DNA of 64,000 nucleotides from a bacterium (GTDB lineage Bacteria; Bacteroidota; Bacteroidia; Cytophagales; Cyclobacteriaceae), in the NCBI GenBank assembly GCA_024743255.1, contig JANSWY010000001.1, positions 489,979-553,978 of the forward strand, given 5' to 3'. The translations under genes were made by a program, and so were the position numbers. The notes below the pieces were generated by a model. That model did no database searches. It worked only from the letters and a program-made list of their open reading frames with translations, and had not been told where the DNA came from. The number at the start of each line of letters is the position of its first letter. Position 1 is the first letter of the stretch. Of the stretch, positions 16,527 to 25,666 are shown piece after piece.

Positions 16527-17366
16527 TTATAGTCCGTATTTTTCCTTGATCTCTTGCTTAGAAATACCCTCAAGCTCAATAGTCATTGGTATATCTAGCA
16601 TCGGTCTGTCACCAGGAGCAGTAGTAACCGCTGCAATACTATCAATTACTTCCAGGCCTTCTACCACTCTTCCAAACACTGTGTATTCATCATCTAGATG
16701 AGGAGAACCCTCACCAGTTGTATAAACATTAATTCGCTCTTCTGGCATTTGAAGCTCCATGCTTTCTCCAGTAATTTGTTCGAGAGTGTCTTTAAAAGTG
16801 AGTACAAAATCATTAACCTCTGCAACCCTGTTTGTTTTGTACATATTGGTTATCGTGTCTTTACAATAACTAAACTCTGGTTTCTTTATCAACTCCCTCA
16901 TTGCCAGATTTAGTTTAGCCCAATCCGGACCAGTCAATTGCTCTTTTTTCCAGTTTTGTCCATCAACAATGTAAAATTGACACCCACTGGATTCTTTCTC
17001 AGGATTGATGTCATCACCTTGTCTTGCAGCAGCCAGGGCACCTTTCGTATGTAAAAATTTCCCGGATGGGTTCTCCTGAATTTCTGCAGGGATCGTGTAA
17101 TCAATTGTACTTTCAACATTTGATTTAGCATTCACATCACCACCCTGGATCATGAAGTTTTGAATTACCCTATGAAATATCGTTTTGTCGAAAGCTCCTT
17201 CTTTGGTGAGTTTGATGAAGTTCTCTTTGTGTAAAGGAGTTTCATCGTAAAGAACTGCTTTCATTTCTCCATATTCAGTATCAATTACAACAAGATAATC
17301 CTCAGGTTCAGAACAACCGAAGAAAGTTAGGAGAACTACTAATGATATTAGAAACGTGTTTCGCAT
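16527..17366 (-). CDS. Cyclophilin-type peptidyl-prolyl isomerase lipoprotein
   Basis: A 279-residue lipoprotein with signal MRNTFLISLVVLLTFFGC (lipobox TFFGC, Cys18), placing it in the periplasm or outer membrane. The cyclophilin fold is clear: IFHRVIQNFMIQGGD near 61-75, the FYIVDGQNW strand, DDEYTVFGRVVEGLEVIDSIA near 232-252. It is longer than the basic cyclophilin (about 170 residues) because of an inserted helical segment (about 137-215, AMRELIKKPEFSY and NRVAEVNDFVLTF), as in the long Bacteroidota form. It catalyses proline isomerisation in exported proteins. It lies 34 bases downstream of hemC. Confidence 0.9.
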   Translation of the reverse strand: MRNTFLISLVVLLTFFGCSEPEDYLVVIDTEYGEMKAVLYDETPLHKENFIKLTKEGAFDKTIFHRVIQNFMIQGGDVNAKSNVESTIDYTIPAEIQENPSGKFLHTKGALAAARQGDDINPEKESSGCQFYIVDGQNWKKEQLTGPDWAKLNLAMRELIKKPEFSYCKDTITNMYKTNRVAEVNDFVLTFKDTLEQITGESMELQMPEERINVYTTGEGSPHLDDEYTVFGRVVEGLEVIDSIAAVTTAPGDRPMLDIPMTIELEGISKQEIKEKYGL

Positions 17367-17400
17367 GATGTATTGTAATCTATTTGGGTTCTAAAAATAG

Positions 17401-18330
17401 TTATCTTATCTGATTTTTTATTGATTCCAGGATTTTATCGCCTCCAGCAGCCAATATATCATTTGCTAACTGCGTACCTAGGGATTCCGGATCAGAGATG
17501 TCTCCAGAAAGCTCCTTTACTATTTTTTCTTGTCCGTTAAGACTGATAATGCCTCCTTTGATGGAGATTTTATTATTTGACAAGTTTGCCAAAGCAAATA
17601 CAGGGATACTGCAACCTCCTTGTAATCTCTTTAAATACGCCCTTTCTGCTTTCAATCTGGTTTCTGATTCTTCGTTGTTGAGAAGTTGTTTCAATTTCTC
17701 AGATTTCGACTTATCAAGGGTTTTATAGATTTCAATAGCAACACTACCTTGCCCTACCGCAGGAGTAAATATTGATTCATCCAGTTCTTGTTGAATCATA
17801 TTGTCATATCCCATTCTTTTTACTCCGGCATACGCCAATACGAGAGCATCGCAATCACCTCTTTCCAACTTCGATATTCTTGTTTGAAGATTACCACGCA
17901 TATCTACAGTTTTGATATGTGGATAATAGTGTTTTAAGGTAGCAATTCTTCTTGTAGACGAGGTTCCAAGAACAACTTTACAATCAGGATCACTGATGTC
18001 AACTTTCTGATGCGAGACAATTACGTCATTGATTTTTTCTCGTTCTGTAAATGCCAATATGGAGAATCCCTCAGGCAATTCGGATTGCATATCTTTTGCA
18101 CTGTGCACAGCAATATCAATTTCACCTGACTTTAGTTGCGCTTCGATTTCTTCTGTGAAAACACCCTTGCTGCCAATTTTAGAAATCGATACATCCAGGA
18201 TTTTATCACCCTTGGTTTCGATAATGACTATTTCAGTTTCCAGACCACCTTCTTTTAGAAGATCTTCTATGTAATATGCTTGCCAGAGGGCTAACTTGCT
18301 TCCTCTTGTTCCGATTCTAATTTTTTCCAA
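17401..18330 (-). CDS. hemC: Hydroxymethylbilane synthase (porphobilinogen deaminase)
   Basis: A 309-residue cytosolic enzyme of tetrapyrrole synthesis that joins four porphobilinogens into hydroxymethylbilane. Family motifs are intact: IGTRGSKLALWQA at 5-17, VHSAKDMQSELP near 80-91, LGTSSTRR near 126, DMRGNLQTRISKL near 144, and Cys240 in LQGGCSIPV, which carries the dipyrromethane cofactor. The start codon is TTG at 18330, two bases after the delta-prime stop; the frame is closed by a stop just upstream and no ATG is available, which suggests translational coupling. No other haem genes lie in the window. Confidence 0.95.
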   Translation of the reverse strand: MEKIRIGTRGSKLALWQAYYIEDLLKEGGLETEIVIIETKGDKILDVSISKIGSKGVFTEEIEAQLKSGEIDIAVHSAKDMQSELPEGFSILAFTEREKINDVIVSHQKVDISDPDCKVVLGTSSTRRIATLKHYYPHIKTVDMRGNLQTRISKLERGDCDALVLAYAGVKRMGYDNMIQQELDESIFTPAVGQGSVAIEIYKTLDKSKSEKLKQLLNNEESETRLKAERAYLKRLQGGCSIPVFALANLSNNKISIKGGIISLNGQEKIVKELSGDISDPESLGTQLANDILAAGGDKILESIKNQIR

Positions 18331-18332
18331 AC

Positions 18333-19460
18333 CTACCTACTTCTTAATACACCAGAGATTTGCATGCTTGTGTCCATAAACACTATTCTTGGGTTTCCAT
18401 TTCGTTCCAGGTGAAAATGAGCTTCTGTTAATATTGAAGAGAGCTTCTCATACTTCTCAGTTGGAACATTATTAGCAAAGTTTTCAACGAAAGTTTTTTC
18501 TTCACCATCGGGTCTATTTGGTTCATTGCCAGTCATTGAAGTTGCAAGGCACTCTCGAAGAATAGCCAAACCATAAACCAACATTGATTTCTGAGTCGCT
18601 TTATTCAACTCATTAAATTTATAACTCTTAGAATGAAGATTAAGGATGTCTAACCCCCAACATTCTCTCATCCATTCTCTAAATATTTGATGACTATCTT
18701 CCTCTGAGTGATGCTCCCAGTTCATTGCAACCCTTAAACTACCATCACTCATTAAAGCTAACTTTTCGGCTTTCTCTGAGTCTATTTGCTGCTTTTCAAC
18801 GAGGTATTGCTGAATGTCTTCAACCTGGAAATCAGGTACTCTAATAAGTTGGGTTCGTGAGATGATGGTGGTGATTAGTTTTTCATAATCATTTGTAACC
18901 ATCAAGTAAACCGTTTTTTCAGGAGGCTCTTCCAGTACTTTAAGTATACTGTTGGCTGCTGAAATGTTCATGAATTCTGGTAACCATATAAGCAGTACCT
19001 TATACTTAGCCTCAAATGCCTTCATAGAGACTGTTTTGATAATGTGCTTGCCATCATCTTTGGAGATATTCAACTGCTTACCCGCGCTACCAGAGAGTTC
19101 CGCCCAATCCACGGCATTTCCATATGGGTTTTCAAGTAGAAAGCTTCTCCATAAAGTCATTGTGTCTCCCTTTGCAGCGCTTTCGTCATCACTGGCTTGC
19201 TTTGCCGTTTTGGGAAATACAAAATGAAAATCGGGGTGTACCAGTTTATCTATTTTGATGCAGGATGGGCAGCTACCACAAGAATCAGTTTCTGTTGGAT
19301 TTTCACAGTTTAAATATGCTGCATAAGCCAAGGCTAGTGTGAGGTTGGCTGAGCCTTCTTTCCCAAAAAATAATTGTGCGTGTGCTACGTGATTATTTTT
19401 TACTGCATTGATTAATACAGTCTTTGTTTCACTATGTCCGGGTATATCTGAAAACCTCAT
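18333..19460 (-). CDS. holB: DNA polymerase III delta-prime-like clamp-loader subunit
   Basis: A 375-residue AAA+ clamp-loader protein. The N-terminal region HAQLFFGKEGSANLTLALAYA occupies the Walker A position but lacks the GKT/GKS signature, so this subunit probably does not bind ATP productively, like delta-prime of E. coli. A zinc module follows with Cys52, Cys61, Cys64 and Cys67. The sensor and partner-contact region (KVLLIWLPEFMNISAANSILKVLEEPPEKTVYLMVT) matches delta-prime and tau. Its ATG overlaps the GlmU-like stop (TAATG) and hemC follows after two bases, so it sits in the middle of a tightly coupled operon. Confidence 0.88.
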   Translation of the reverse strand: MRFSDIPGHSETKTVLINAVKNNHVAHAQLFFGKEGSANLTLALAYAAYLNCENPTETDSCGSCPSCIKIDKLVHPDFHFVFPKTAKQASDDESAAKGDTMTLWRSFLLENPYGNAVDWAELSGSAGKQLNISKDDGKHIIKTVSMKAFEAKYKVLLIWLPEFMNISAANSILKVLEEPPEKTVYLMVTNDYEKLITTIISRTQLIRVPDFQVEDIQQYLVEKQQIDSEKAEKLALMSDGSLRVAMNWEHHSEEDSHQIFREWMRECWGLDILNLHSKSYKFNELNKATQKSMLVYGLAILRECLATSMTGNEPNRPDGEEKTFVENFANNVPTEKYEKLSSILTEAHFHLERNGNPRIVFMDTSMQISGVLRSR

Positions 19461-20659
19461 TATTTTTCCCAGGATCTATATTTTGCGGAAATATCAAAAA
19501 CATGAGCCAGGATGCCTTCATCAACATTAGTCAGCTCCTTATTTCTTCTTTTCATCATTGCGTTTGAAGCTTCGAAGGCTTTCTTAAGGCCAAATGTTGT
19601 AAATCCCGTAGCTCCACCCCAGGAAAAGGACGGAATCAGATTTCTTGGGAAACCGGCACCAAATACATTCGCACATATCCCAACTGTAGTTCCCGTGTTG
19701 AACATTGTGTTAATTCCTGCCTTGGAGTGATCTCCCATTAGCAATCCACAAAACTGCAGCCCTGTTCTGGCAAATGATTCACTTTGATAATCCCAAACTT
19801 TTACTTCAGCATAATTATTTTTCAAATTGCTACTATTGGTATCGGCTCCAATGTTGCACCATTCCCCAATTACAGAGTTGCCCAGGAAACCATCGTGACC
19901 TTTATTTGAGTTACCAAAGAATACGGAATTTGAAACTTCACCTCCTACTTTGCAATTCGGACCAATAGTATTGTCACCTCTTAATTTTGCTCCCATGTTA
20001 ACATGAGAGTTTTCTCCAATAGCACAAGCACCTTTGATAATCGCTCCCTCATGAATTTGAGCATTTTTCCCAATATAAATAGGGCCATTTTCTGCATTAA
20101 GAATGGCTGCTCTTACAGATGCACCTTCTTCAAGGAAAATATTCTCTTGGCCATAAACAATAGTATGAGGGTCTGATATAGGTTGACTTGATCGTCCTTT
20201 AGTAATTAATGCGAAATCATTGGCAATTTCCTCGCCATTCAAATGAAAGACATCCCATTGCTTTTTGATTTGATTGAACTTGCCATTAAAAGCTTGTTTA
20301 GGGAAGCGGTCCCAATTACATGACCAAAGTTCAGAAAGGTCAGACTTTTTGCATTTAGCGGCAATAAACATTCCATCCTGGAACAAACTCGCCCTTTCCT
20401 TCAGGCCAAGAATTTGTGTTATAAGATGGTCATTCGGAATTATCGAGGAGTTAATCACTACGTTTTCCTCATCCGTGATTAAACTGAATTTCTCCTGTAA
20501 ATATTCTTCTGTGTGATAGGATACGTCTTTGCTAAGAAAATGCTTCCACTTTTCAGCAACGGTAAGAATTCCTACTCTGATTTCAGAGACAGGTCTGGTA
20601 TATGTAAAAGGAAGTAGACCACTGCGAATCTCAGGTAGGTCGAAAAGGATTACGCTCAT
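19460..20659 (-). CDS. GlmU-like sugar nucleotidyltransferase family protein with left-handed beta-helix
   Basis: A 399-residue protein. I take ATG 20659 (MSVILFDLPEIRSGLLPFTYTRP) because the longer frame to 20779 would overlap rpmE. The N-terminal half resembles the nucleotidyltransferase fold, but the usual GxGTRM loop is replaced by RSGLLPFTYTRPVSEIRVG, so catalysis is doubtful. From about 205 there are hexapeptide repeats of a left-handed parallel beta-helix (AIIKGACAIGENSHVNMGAKL), as in GlmU, and the Cys/Gly-rich LCGLLMGDHSKAG loop follows. It matches the Bacteroidota group usually labelled putative sugar nucleotidyltransferase. The real reaction is unknown; an acyltransferase or sugar-binding role is equally possible. 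It is the second gene of the rpmE operon, 67 bases after rpmE. Confidence 0.8.
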   Translation of the reverse strand: MSVILFDLPEIRSGLLPFTYTRPVSEIRVGILTVAEKWKHFLSKDVSYHTEEYLQEKFSLITDEENVVINSSIIPNDHLITQILGLKERASLFQDGMFIAAKCKKSDLSELWSCNWDRFPKQAFNGKFNQIKKQWDVFHLNGEEIANDFALITKGRSSQPISDPHTIVYGQENIFLEEGASVRAAILNAENGPIYIGKNAQIHEGAIIKGACAIGENSHVNMGAKLRGDNTIGPNCKVGGEVSNSVFFGNSNKGHDGFLGNSVIGEWCNIGADTNSSNLKNNYAEVKVWDYQSESFARTGLQFCGLLMGDHSKAGINTMFNTGTTVGICANVFGAGFPRNLIPSFSWGGATGFTTFGLKKAFEASNAMMKRRNKELTNVDEGILAHVFDISAKYRSWEK

Positions 20660-20726
20660 GGTCACAAAAATAAAAAAGTCTCCAAGATTACTCTTGAAGA
20701 CTCCAATTTCTTTTGATGAAAGATGC

Positions 20727-20969
20727 TTACTTCTTGTATCTTCTGTTGAATTTCTCCACTCTACCAGCAGTATCAACAAATAGTTTCTTACCAGTGTAGA
20801 ATGGGTGAGAAGCAGAACTAACTTCTATCTTAACCAAAGGATACTCATTGCCATCTTCCCACTTGATCGTCTCTTCAGAAGTCATTGTGGATTTCGTTAA
20901 GAATTTGAAATCACTTGAAGTATCAAGAAAAACAACTTCTTTATATTCTGGATGGATTTCCTTTTTCAT
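20727..20969 (-). CDS. rpmE: Type B 50S ribosomal protein L31
   Basis: An 80-residue ribosomal protein of the zinc-independent (type B, YkgM/RpmE2) form: it has the [16 protein letters not shown] start, SASHPFYTG and [13 protein letters not shown] end, and no CxxC zinc pairs. It is the first gene of a six-gene minus-strand run (rpmE, GlmU-like, holB, hemC, cyclophilin, reductase). A Bacteroidota-type promoter lies directly upstream. Confidence 0.95.
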   Translation of the reverse strand: MKKEIHPEYKEVVFLDTSSDFKFLTKSTMTSEETIKWEDGNEYPLVKIEVSSASHPFYTGKKLFVDTAGRVEKFNRRYKK

Positions 20970-21015
20970 CTTTAATTTCTTTTGTAATTACTATGCGTTT
21001 CCTTAAAAAGGACTG

Positions 21016-21046
21016 CAAAGATATGCATAAGTATTTGAATTACAAA
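21016..21046 (-). promoter_or_regulatory. Bacteroidota-type promoter of the rpmE operon
   Basis: On the minus strand TTTG (complement of 21043-21046) is followed after exactly 19 bases by TATCTTTG (complement of 21016-21023), a full match to the -33 TTTG and -7 TAnnTTTG consensus of this phylum. It sits 46 bases before the rpmE ATG. Confidence 0.65.
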
Positions 21047-21116
21047 CAAGACACAACTAATAAAAGTACATGAATTGTTAAAAAACTCCTGTTATTTCTA
21101 CTATTTTGTGTCAAAC

Positions 21117-22811
21117 ATGCATTTCACACATATGAGAGTAGTAATCTTGATGGCAAATATAATGATGATTGTTCAAATTAGTTTTGGGCAAAGCCAGACC
21201 TATTCTCAGCGTGATGATTATAACGACCATATTCTTGATAGGCTTGATATTCTTAATTCACAAGAGGAGATATTTACCTCTTTTAAGCCTTACCAGCGGG
21301 AAGAAATATCAGATGCCAGTGCCATGCCAGGTGCCTCTGAAAGTGATGAATTTAACAGAAACTATCTATTACAAGATAATTGGGAATATTCTGATTCTTT
21401 AGATTACCAATCGAGGAATCCATTTTTGGGCACTTTTTATAAATCTAAATCGGATTTATATCACTTCAGAAATAAGGACCTCAATATTCATGTGAATCCA
21501 GTATTCAGCTTCCAAATTGGGAACGATAGTGATACAGATGAGATGTTATACACTAATACCAGGGGGGTTGAAGTAAGAGGAAGTGTGGATCAAAAAGTTT
21601 CGTTCTACACGTCTTTCACAGAAAACCAATTACGATATCCCGGCTATGTGAGAGGGTACCAACTTCAAAATGGTGTGATTCCCGGACTTGGTTTTTGGAA
21701 GCTGTTAGATGAAAACGCCTACGACTTCATTTTTGCGAGAGGGCACATTTCCTTTAATGCTACCAAACATATCAATCTCCAGTTTGGTCATGATCGGTTT
21801 TTTATTGGGAATGGATATCGTTCACTACTTCTGTCAGATTTTGCAACTAATTATCCTTATTTCAAGATAAAAACAAAGGTATGGAAGCTTCAATACACTA
21901 ATGTGTTTGCCCAATTAACTGCGGACGTTGGATTCTTTCAGGGAGGAACGCTTGGAACAGATCAATTCCCTAAAAAGTTTATGGCAATGCATCACTTAAG
22001 CATTAACCTGTCTCCAAATCTTAATGTGGGCCTTTTTGAATCCATCATGTTCAGTCGAGCAGATAGTTTAGGCAATAACCAATTTGAGCTCAATTATTTG
22101 AATCCTATTATTCTATATAGGTCAGTGGAACAATATACCGGAAGTCCTGATAATGCAATTTTGGGAATGGATATTAAATGGAATGTAGCCAATAGACTTT
22201 CATTCTACGGCCAATTTTTGATTGATGAGTTCATTGTCAGTAATGTTTTTGGCGATAAGGGAAACTGGACAAATAAGTTTTCATTCCAGGTGGGTGCTAA
22301 ATACCTCAATGTTTTAAATGTCAACAATCTCGATCTGCAGTTTGAATATAATTTCGCCCGACCTTTTACCTATACGCATGAGAGTTTTAATACTAATTAT
22401 GCACACTATAATCAGCCACTAGCACATCCATTAGGAGCCAATTTTGAAGAACTTATAGGAATAATCAGGTATCAACCTATTCCCAGGTTGTTTCTTAGAG
22501 GTAGAATCATTGCAGCTGAATACGGAAGAGACCCGGCAGGTATGAATTTGGGAGGAGATATTTTGGAGCCTTATGATACAAGAATTGAAGAAACTGGTCA
22601 TTTTTTGGGACAAGGTGATAATTATAAACTAGCTCATGTCGATTTCAGAGCTTCTTACCAGTTGAAACATAATCTTTTTATCGACTTTAATCAGACTTTT
22701 AGAACATTGGAGTTTCAGCCGTTTGGAACTTTTAATGCTACTAAAACAAATACTTCGATTTCCTCTATCGGAGTTCGATTGAATATGGCTTCAACTGATA
22801 TTGTCTTTTAA
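21117..22811 (+). CDS. Outer-membrane beta-barrel, Wzi/RemB-like
   Basis: A 564-residue outer-membrane protein. ATG 21117 (or 21132) begins the signal peptide (MRVVILMANIMMIVQISFGQ); an upstream TTG at 21075 is not needed. The body is rich in aromatic, amphipathic strands with the features of the Wzi capsule-assembly and gliding-protein RemB families: FGHDRFFIGNGYRSLLLSDFATNYPYFKIKT near 235-265, then GLFESIMFSRADSLGNNQFELNYLNPI. The C-terminal strand ends in FNMASTDIVF-like alternating residues, suited to a barrel. It probably helps bind or export surface polysaccharide. It is followed by the ABC transporter gene after only three bases, so both belong to one transcript. Confidence 0.82.
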   Translation: MHFTHMRVVILMANIMMIVQISFGQSQTYSQRDDYNDHILDRLDILNSQEEIFTSFKPYQREEISDASAMPGASESDEFNRNYLLQDNWEYSDSLDYQSRNPFLGTFYKSKSDLYHFRNKDLNIHVNPVFSFQIGNDSDTDEMLYTNTRGVEVRGSVDQKVSFYTSFTENQLRYPGYVRGYQLQNGVIPGLGFWKLLDENAYDFIFARGHISFNATKHINLQFGHDRFFIGNGYRSLLLSDFATNYPYFKIKTKVWKLQYTNVFAQLTADVGFFQGGTLGTDQFPKKFMAMHHLSINLSPNLNVGLFESIMFSRADSLGNNQFELNYLNPIILYRSVEQYTGSPDNAILGMDIKWNVANRLSFYGQFLIDEFIVSNVFGDKGNWTNKFSFQVGAKYLNVLNVNNLDLQFEYNFARPFTYTHESFNTNYAHYNQPLAHPLGANFEELIGIIRYQPIPRLFLRGRIIAAEYGRDPAGMNLGGDILEPYDTRIEETGHFLGQGDNYKLAHVDFRASYQLKHNLFIDFNQTFRTLEFQPFGTFNATKTNTSISSIGVRLNMASTDIVF

Positions 22812-22814
22812 AAG

Positions 22815-24644
22815 ATGAGGACTTACCGACGAATTCTGGAATATGCAAGACCTTATTTAGGGTTGATCCCGGTTTTTTTAGTGATTACAATACTTCACAC
22901 CATTTTTCAGGTAGTGAATTTCGTATTGTTTATTCCTTTACTTGAGCTGCTCTTTAATTCCTCAAACACAGAAAGTATTCTAACTCAAGAACCTCAGAGC
23001 TTCACCCTTAGCGTAGATTACTTTAAGGAACTATTTTATTATCATTTCAACCAATACTTACAACAGGAAGGCCCATATGCTGCATTGAAGTTTGTTTGCA
23101 TAATCCTTGTGGTATCCAACCTTGTTGCGAATACCCTCAGATATTTATCCTCTGTAATACTTGCTAAAATCCGTGCAGGAGTTATTTCTTCTATACGCTT
23201 GAACATTTTTGAATCTGTCACCTCCATGCAATTGAGTTATTTCACTGAGGCCAGAAAAGGAGATATATCCTCAAGAATAATGAATGACGTGTTTCAAATT
23301 GAAGCAACAGTTATAGGTTCAATGAAAGTGTTGATTAAAGAACCTTTTCTCATAATTGGATTATGTATTGCTCTATTTTCGATTTCACCGCAGCTGACAA
23401 TTTATGGCTTACTGATTCTTCCAATAGCTGGTATATTAATCTCAGCGATTGCCAAAAGGCTCAAAAGAAAAGCAAAGAAAAGTCAGGAAGTGATGGGCCG
23501 TTTGTCTGTGATTTTGGATGAAACTTTATCCGGAATGAGAATTATCAAAGCTTTTGGGGTAAGGAGATCAATCATTACCAAGTTTTCAAATGAATCAAAA
23601 ACCTACGAGAAGCTCAGTATGGATATTTCAAAAAGATACGAGTTATCCGGCCCAATTAGTGAATTTCTAGGAGTAGTGGCAATGTCCGTAATTTTACTTC
23701 TGGGAGGTAATTTGATCTTGACGGAATCCGCTCTGGTTAATGGACCTGAGTTCATCGCCTTTCTCATTATATTCAGTCAAATACTTAATCCATTGAAAGC
23801 TTTTTCAACTTCCTATAGCAATATCCAAAAAGGGATAGCAGCAGGAGACCGAATTTTTGAAGTTATTGATCTAAAGCCCAATATTGCTAACGTCCAATCT
23901 CCAAAAGCAATTTCCACCCTAAGTACCAGTTTGAAGTTTGACTCAGTATCATTTGCATATGATAATGATAAGGATCCTGTCCTATCCGACATTTCATTTG
24001 AAATAAAGAAGGGCCTGTCAACCGCGTTGGTGGGGCCATCTGGTGGAGGAAAATCAACTATTGCAGACCTCATTCCAAGGTTCTACGATGTAAAATCTGG
24101 CCAGATTTCAATTGATGGTATTGACATAAGAGAATACAAGTTAGAAGAATTAAGACAGCTGATTGGGATTGTTACGCAGGAATCAATTTTGTTCAATGAT
24201 ACAATCTATAATAACATTCTTTTGGGAAATTTAGATGCATCACGAAATGAAGTAATAGATGCAGCGCAACTAGCCAATGCACACAATTTCATTGATGAAT
24301 TGGAGAATGATTATGATACCAATATTGGTGAAAGGGGAGAAAAGCTATCTGGTGGTCAGAAACAAAGAATTTGTATTGCCAGGGCTATTCTAAAAAACCC
24401 ATCAATTCTTATTCTGGATGAAGCAACAAGTTCATTGGACTCAGAATCCGAGAAATTGGTTCAGGAAGCGCTTGGTAACTTAATGCAAAATAGGACTTCT
24501 CTTGTAATTGCGCACAGATTAAGTACAATCCAAGAAGCAGATGAGATATTGGTAGTTGAGAACGGTAAAATTATTGAAAGAGGGAATCACAATGCGTTAT
24601 ATGCGAGTAAAGGGAAATACAAAAAACTCATAGATATGCAGTGA
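22815..24644 (+). CDS. MsbA-like ABC transporter (fused permease and ATPase)
   Basis: A 609-residue half-transporter. Six membrane helices lie within residues 15-330, followed by the nucleotide-binding domain with Walker A GPSGGGKST (near 410), the Q-loop VTQESILFND, signature LSGGQKQR, Walker B ILILDEATSSLD and the H-loop IAHRLST. The size and order match MsbA and related lipid/peptide flippases. The small membrane gene and gmhA downstream, and the Wzi/RemB-like gene upstream, suggest export of a lipid A or surface glycolipid, though a peptide or drug substrate cannot be excluded. Confidence 0.93.
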   Translation: MRTYRRILEYARPYLGLIPVFLVITILHTIFQVVNFVLFIPLLELLFNSSNTESILTQEPQSFTLSVDYFKELFYYHFNQYLQQEGPYAALKFVCIILVVSNLVANTLRYLSSVILAKIRAGVISSIRLNIFESVTSMQLSYFTEARKGDISSRIMNDVFQIEATVIGSMKVLIKEPFLIIGLCIALFSISPQLTIYGLLILPIAGILISAIAKRLKRKAKKSQEVMGRLSVILDETLSGMRIIKAFGVRRSIITKFSNESKTYEKLSMDISKRYELSGPISEFLGVVAMSVILLLGGNLILTESALVNGPEFIAFLIIFSQILNPLKAFSTSYSNIQKGIAAGDRIFEVIDLKPNIANVQSPKAISTLSTSLKFDSVSFAYDNDKDPVLSDISFEIKKGLSTALVGPSGGGKSTIADLIPRFYDVKSGQISIDGIDIREYKLEELRQLIGIVTQESILFNDTIYNNILLGNLDASRNEVIDAAQLANAHNFIDELENDYDTNIGERGEKLSGGQKQRICIARAILKNPSILILDEATSSLDSESEKLVQEALGNLMQNRTSLVIAHRLSTIQEADEILVVENGKIIERGNHNALYASKGKYKKLIDMQ

Positions 24645-24684
24645 TTTTAATTTAATATTGAATTTAATTTTCTAAATTTCACTC

Positions 24685-25098
24685 ATGATCCAGCTGTTAA
24701 ATAAGTTGAAAAATTTTAGGTCCATTTACTACATCATTTATGTGGTATTTACCTTTGTGCTATTTTATTTGGCTTATGATTTAGTAGACGTGCTAGATAC
24801 GCTAAAGCGTTGGGGTTGGTATAAATACTTTTCTGAGTTACCTTCCTTGGGATCAAAATTCATTTACTTTATAGCTTTCGTGATGCTATTTGAATTGGTT
24901 TTCGAAAATTTCCTGAGAGTAAAGAATAGCAGAAAAGTTACGAGTCTGGAAAAGGAGATTACGAATCTAAAGGCAAAATTATACGATCAGGGGCAGATAA
25001 CTGAATCACAACCTGAAACTACCGAAGAGCCAACCATCGAAGAACCTGAGCAAAGCGATGACGCGTTGGATGGAGATATTTTAGATGACAATAAATAA
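24685..25098 (+). CDS. Small two-helix membrane protein with coiled coil
   Basis: A 137-residue protein I do not recognise. Two hydrophobic segments (about 12-33 and 55-76) are followed by a charged heptad-like stretch ([18 protein letters not shown]) and an acidic Thr/Pro/Glu-rich tail. It is probably an inner-membrane scaffold or adaptor. Its stop overlaps the start of gmhA by 14 bases, and it follows the ABC transporter by 40 bases, so it belongs to that operon. Confidence 0.7.
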   Translation: MIQLLNKLKNFRSIYYIIYVVFTFVLFYLAYDLVDVLDTLKRWGWYKYFSELPSLGSKFIYFIAFVMLFELVFENFLRVKNSRKVTSLEKEITNLKAKLYDQGQITESQPETTEEPTIEEPEQSDDALDGDILDDNK

Positions 25099-25663
25099 TT
25101 TGATCAGATCCCAATTTGAAGAATCACAAAAGGTTCTGGAGGAATTCATTTCTGATGAAGGTCAAATTCAAAAAATTTCGGAAGCAGCAAAAATTATAGT
25201 TGGAGCTCTGCAAAGTGATAATAAGATTATTTCTTGTGGAAATGGGGGTTCTCATTGTGATGCTATGCATTTTGCAGAAGAGCTTACCGGAAAATTTCGG
25301 CAAGAAAGACCGTCATTTGCCGCTATAGCCATCAGTGACCCTTCTTATATGTCTTGTGTCGGCAATGATTATGGTTATGATTATGTCTTTTCCAGATTTA
25401 TTGAGGGCCTTGGAAAGAAAGGTGATGTTCTTTTTTGTCTTACCACATCTGGAAATTCCAGGAATGTAATTGAAGCTATCAAAGCAGCTAAACAAAAAGG
25501 TATGAAAACTATTGCTTTGACTGGAAATGACGGAGGGTTAGTAGCCGGGAATGTAGATTTAGAAATCAGGGTAAATCATTTTGGATTTGCCGACAGAATT
25601 CAAGAGATTCACATCAAGATTATTCATTCAATCATTCTTACGGTTGAACAAACCATCAACTAA
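25085..25663 (+). CDS. gmhA: Phosphoheptose isomerase (sedoheptulose 7-phosphate isomerase)
   Basis: A 192-residue SIS-domain enzyme that converts sedoheptulose 7-phosphate to the heptose 7-phosphate used for the LPS core. The diagnostic motif [21 protein letters not shown] at 51-71 includes the catalytic Glu region, and the second active-site region [14 protein letters not shown] with its two histidines is intact. SLTTSGNS-like phosphate-binding loop ([11 protein letters not shown]) is present. Length is normal. The ATG lies inside the end of the preceding membrane gene, consistent with translational coupling. Confidence 0.93.
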   Translation: MTINNLIRSQFEESQKVLEEFISDEGQIQKISEAAKIIVGALQSDNKIISCGNGGSHCDAMHFAEELTGKFRQERPSFAAIAISDPSYMSCVGNDYGYDYVFSRFIEGLGKKGDVLFCLTTSGNSRNVIEAIKAAKQKGMKTIALTGNDGGLVAGNVDLEIRVNHFGFADRIQEIHIKIIHSIILTVEQTIN

Positions 25664-25666
25664 TCC

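Noticed and set aside
16520..16579. Longer N-terminus of the RmlD-like reductase
   Set aside because: It lies inside the cyclophilin gene and adds residues before the Rossmann motif that do not fit the family; GTG 16519 is the natural start.
20660..20779. Longer N-terminus of the GlmU-like protein
   Set aside because: It overlaps the end of rpmE and the family alignment begins at MSVILFDLPE.
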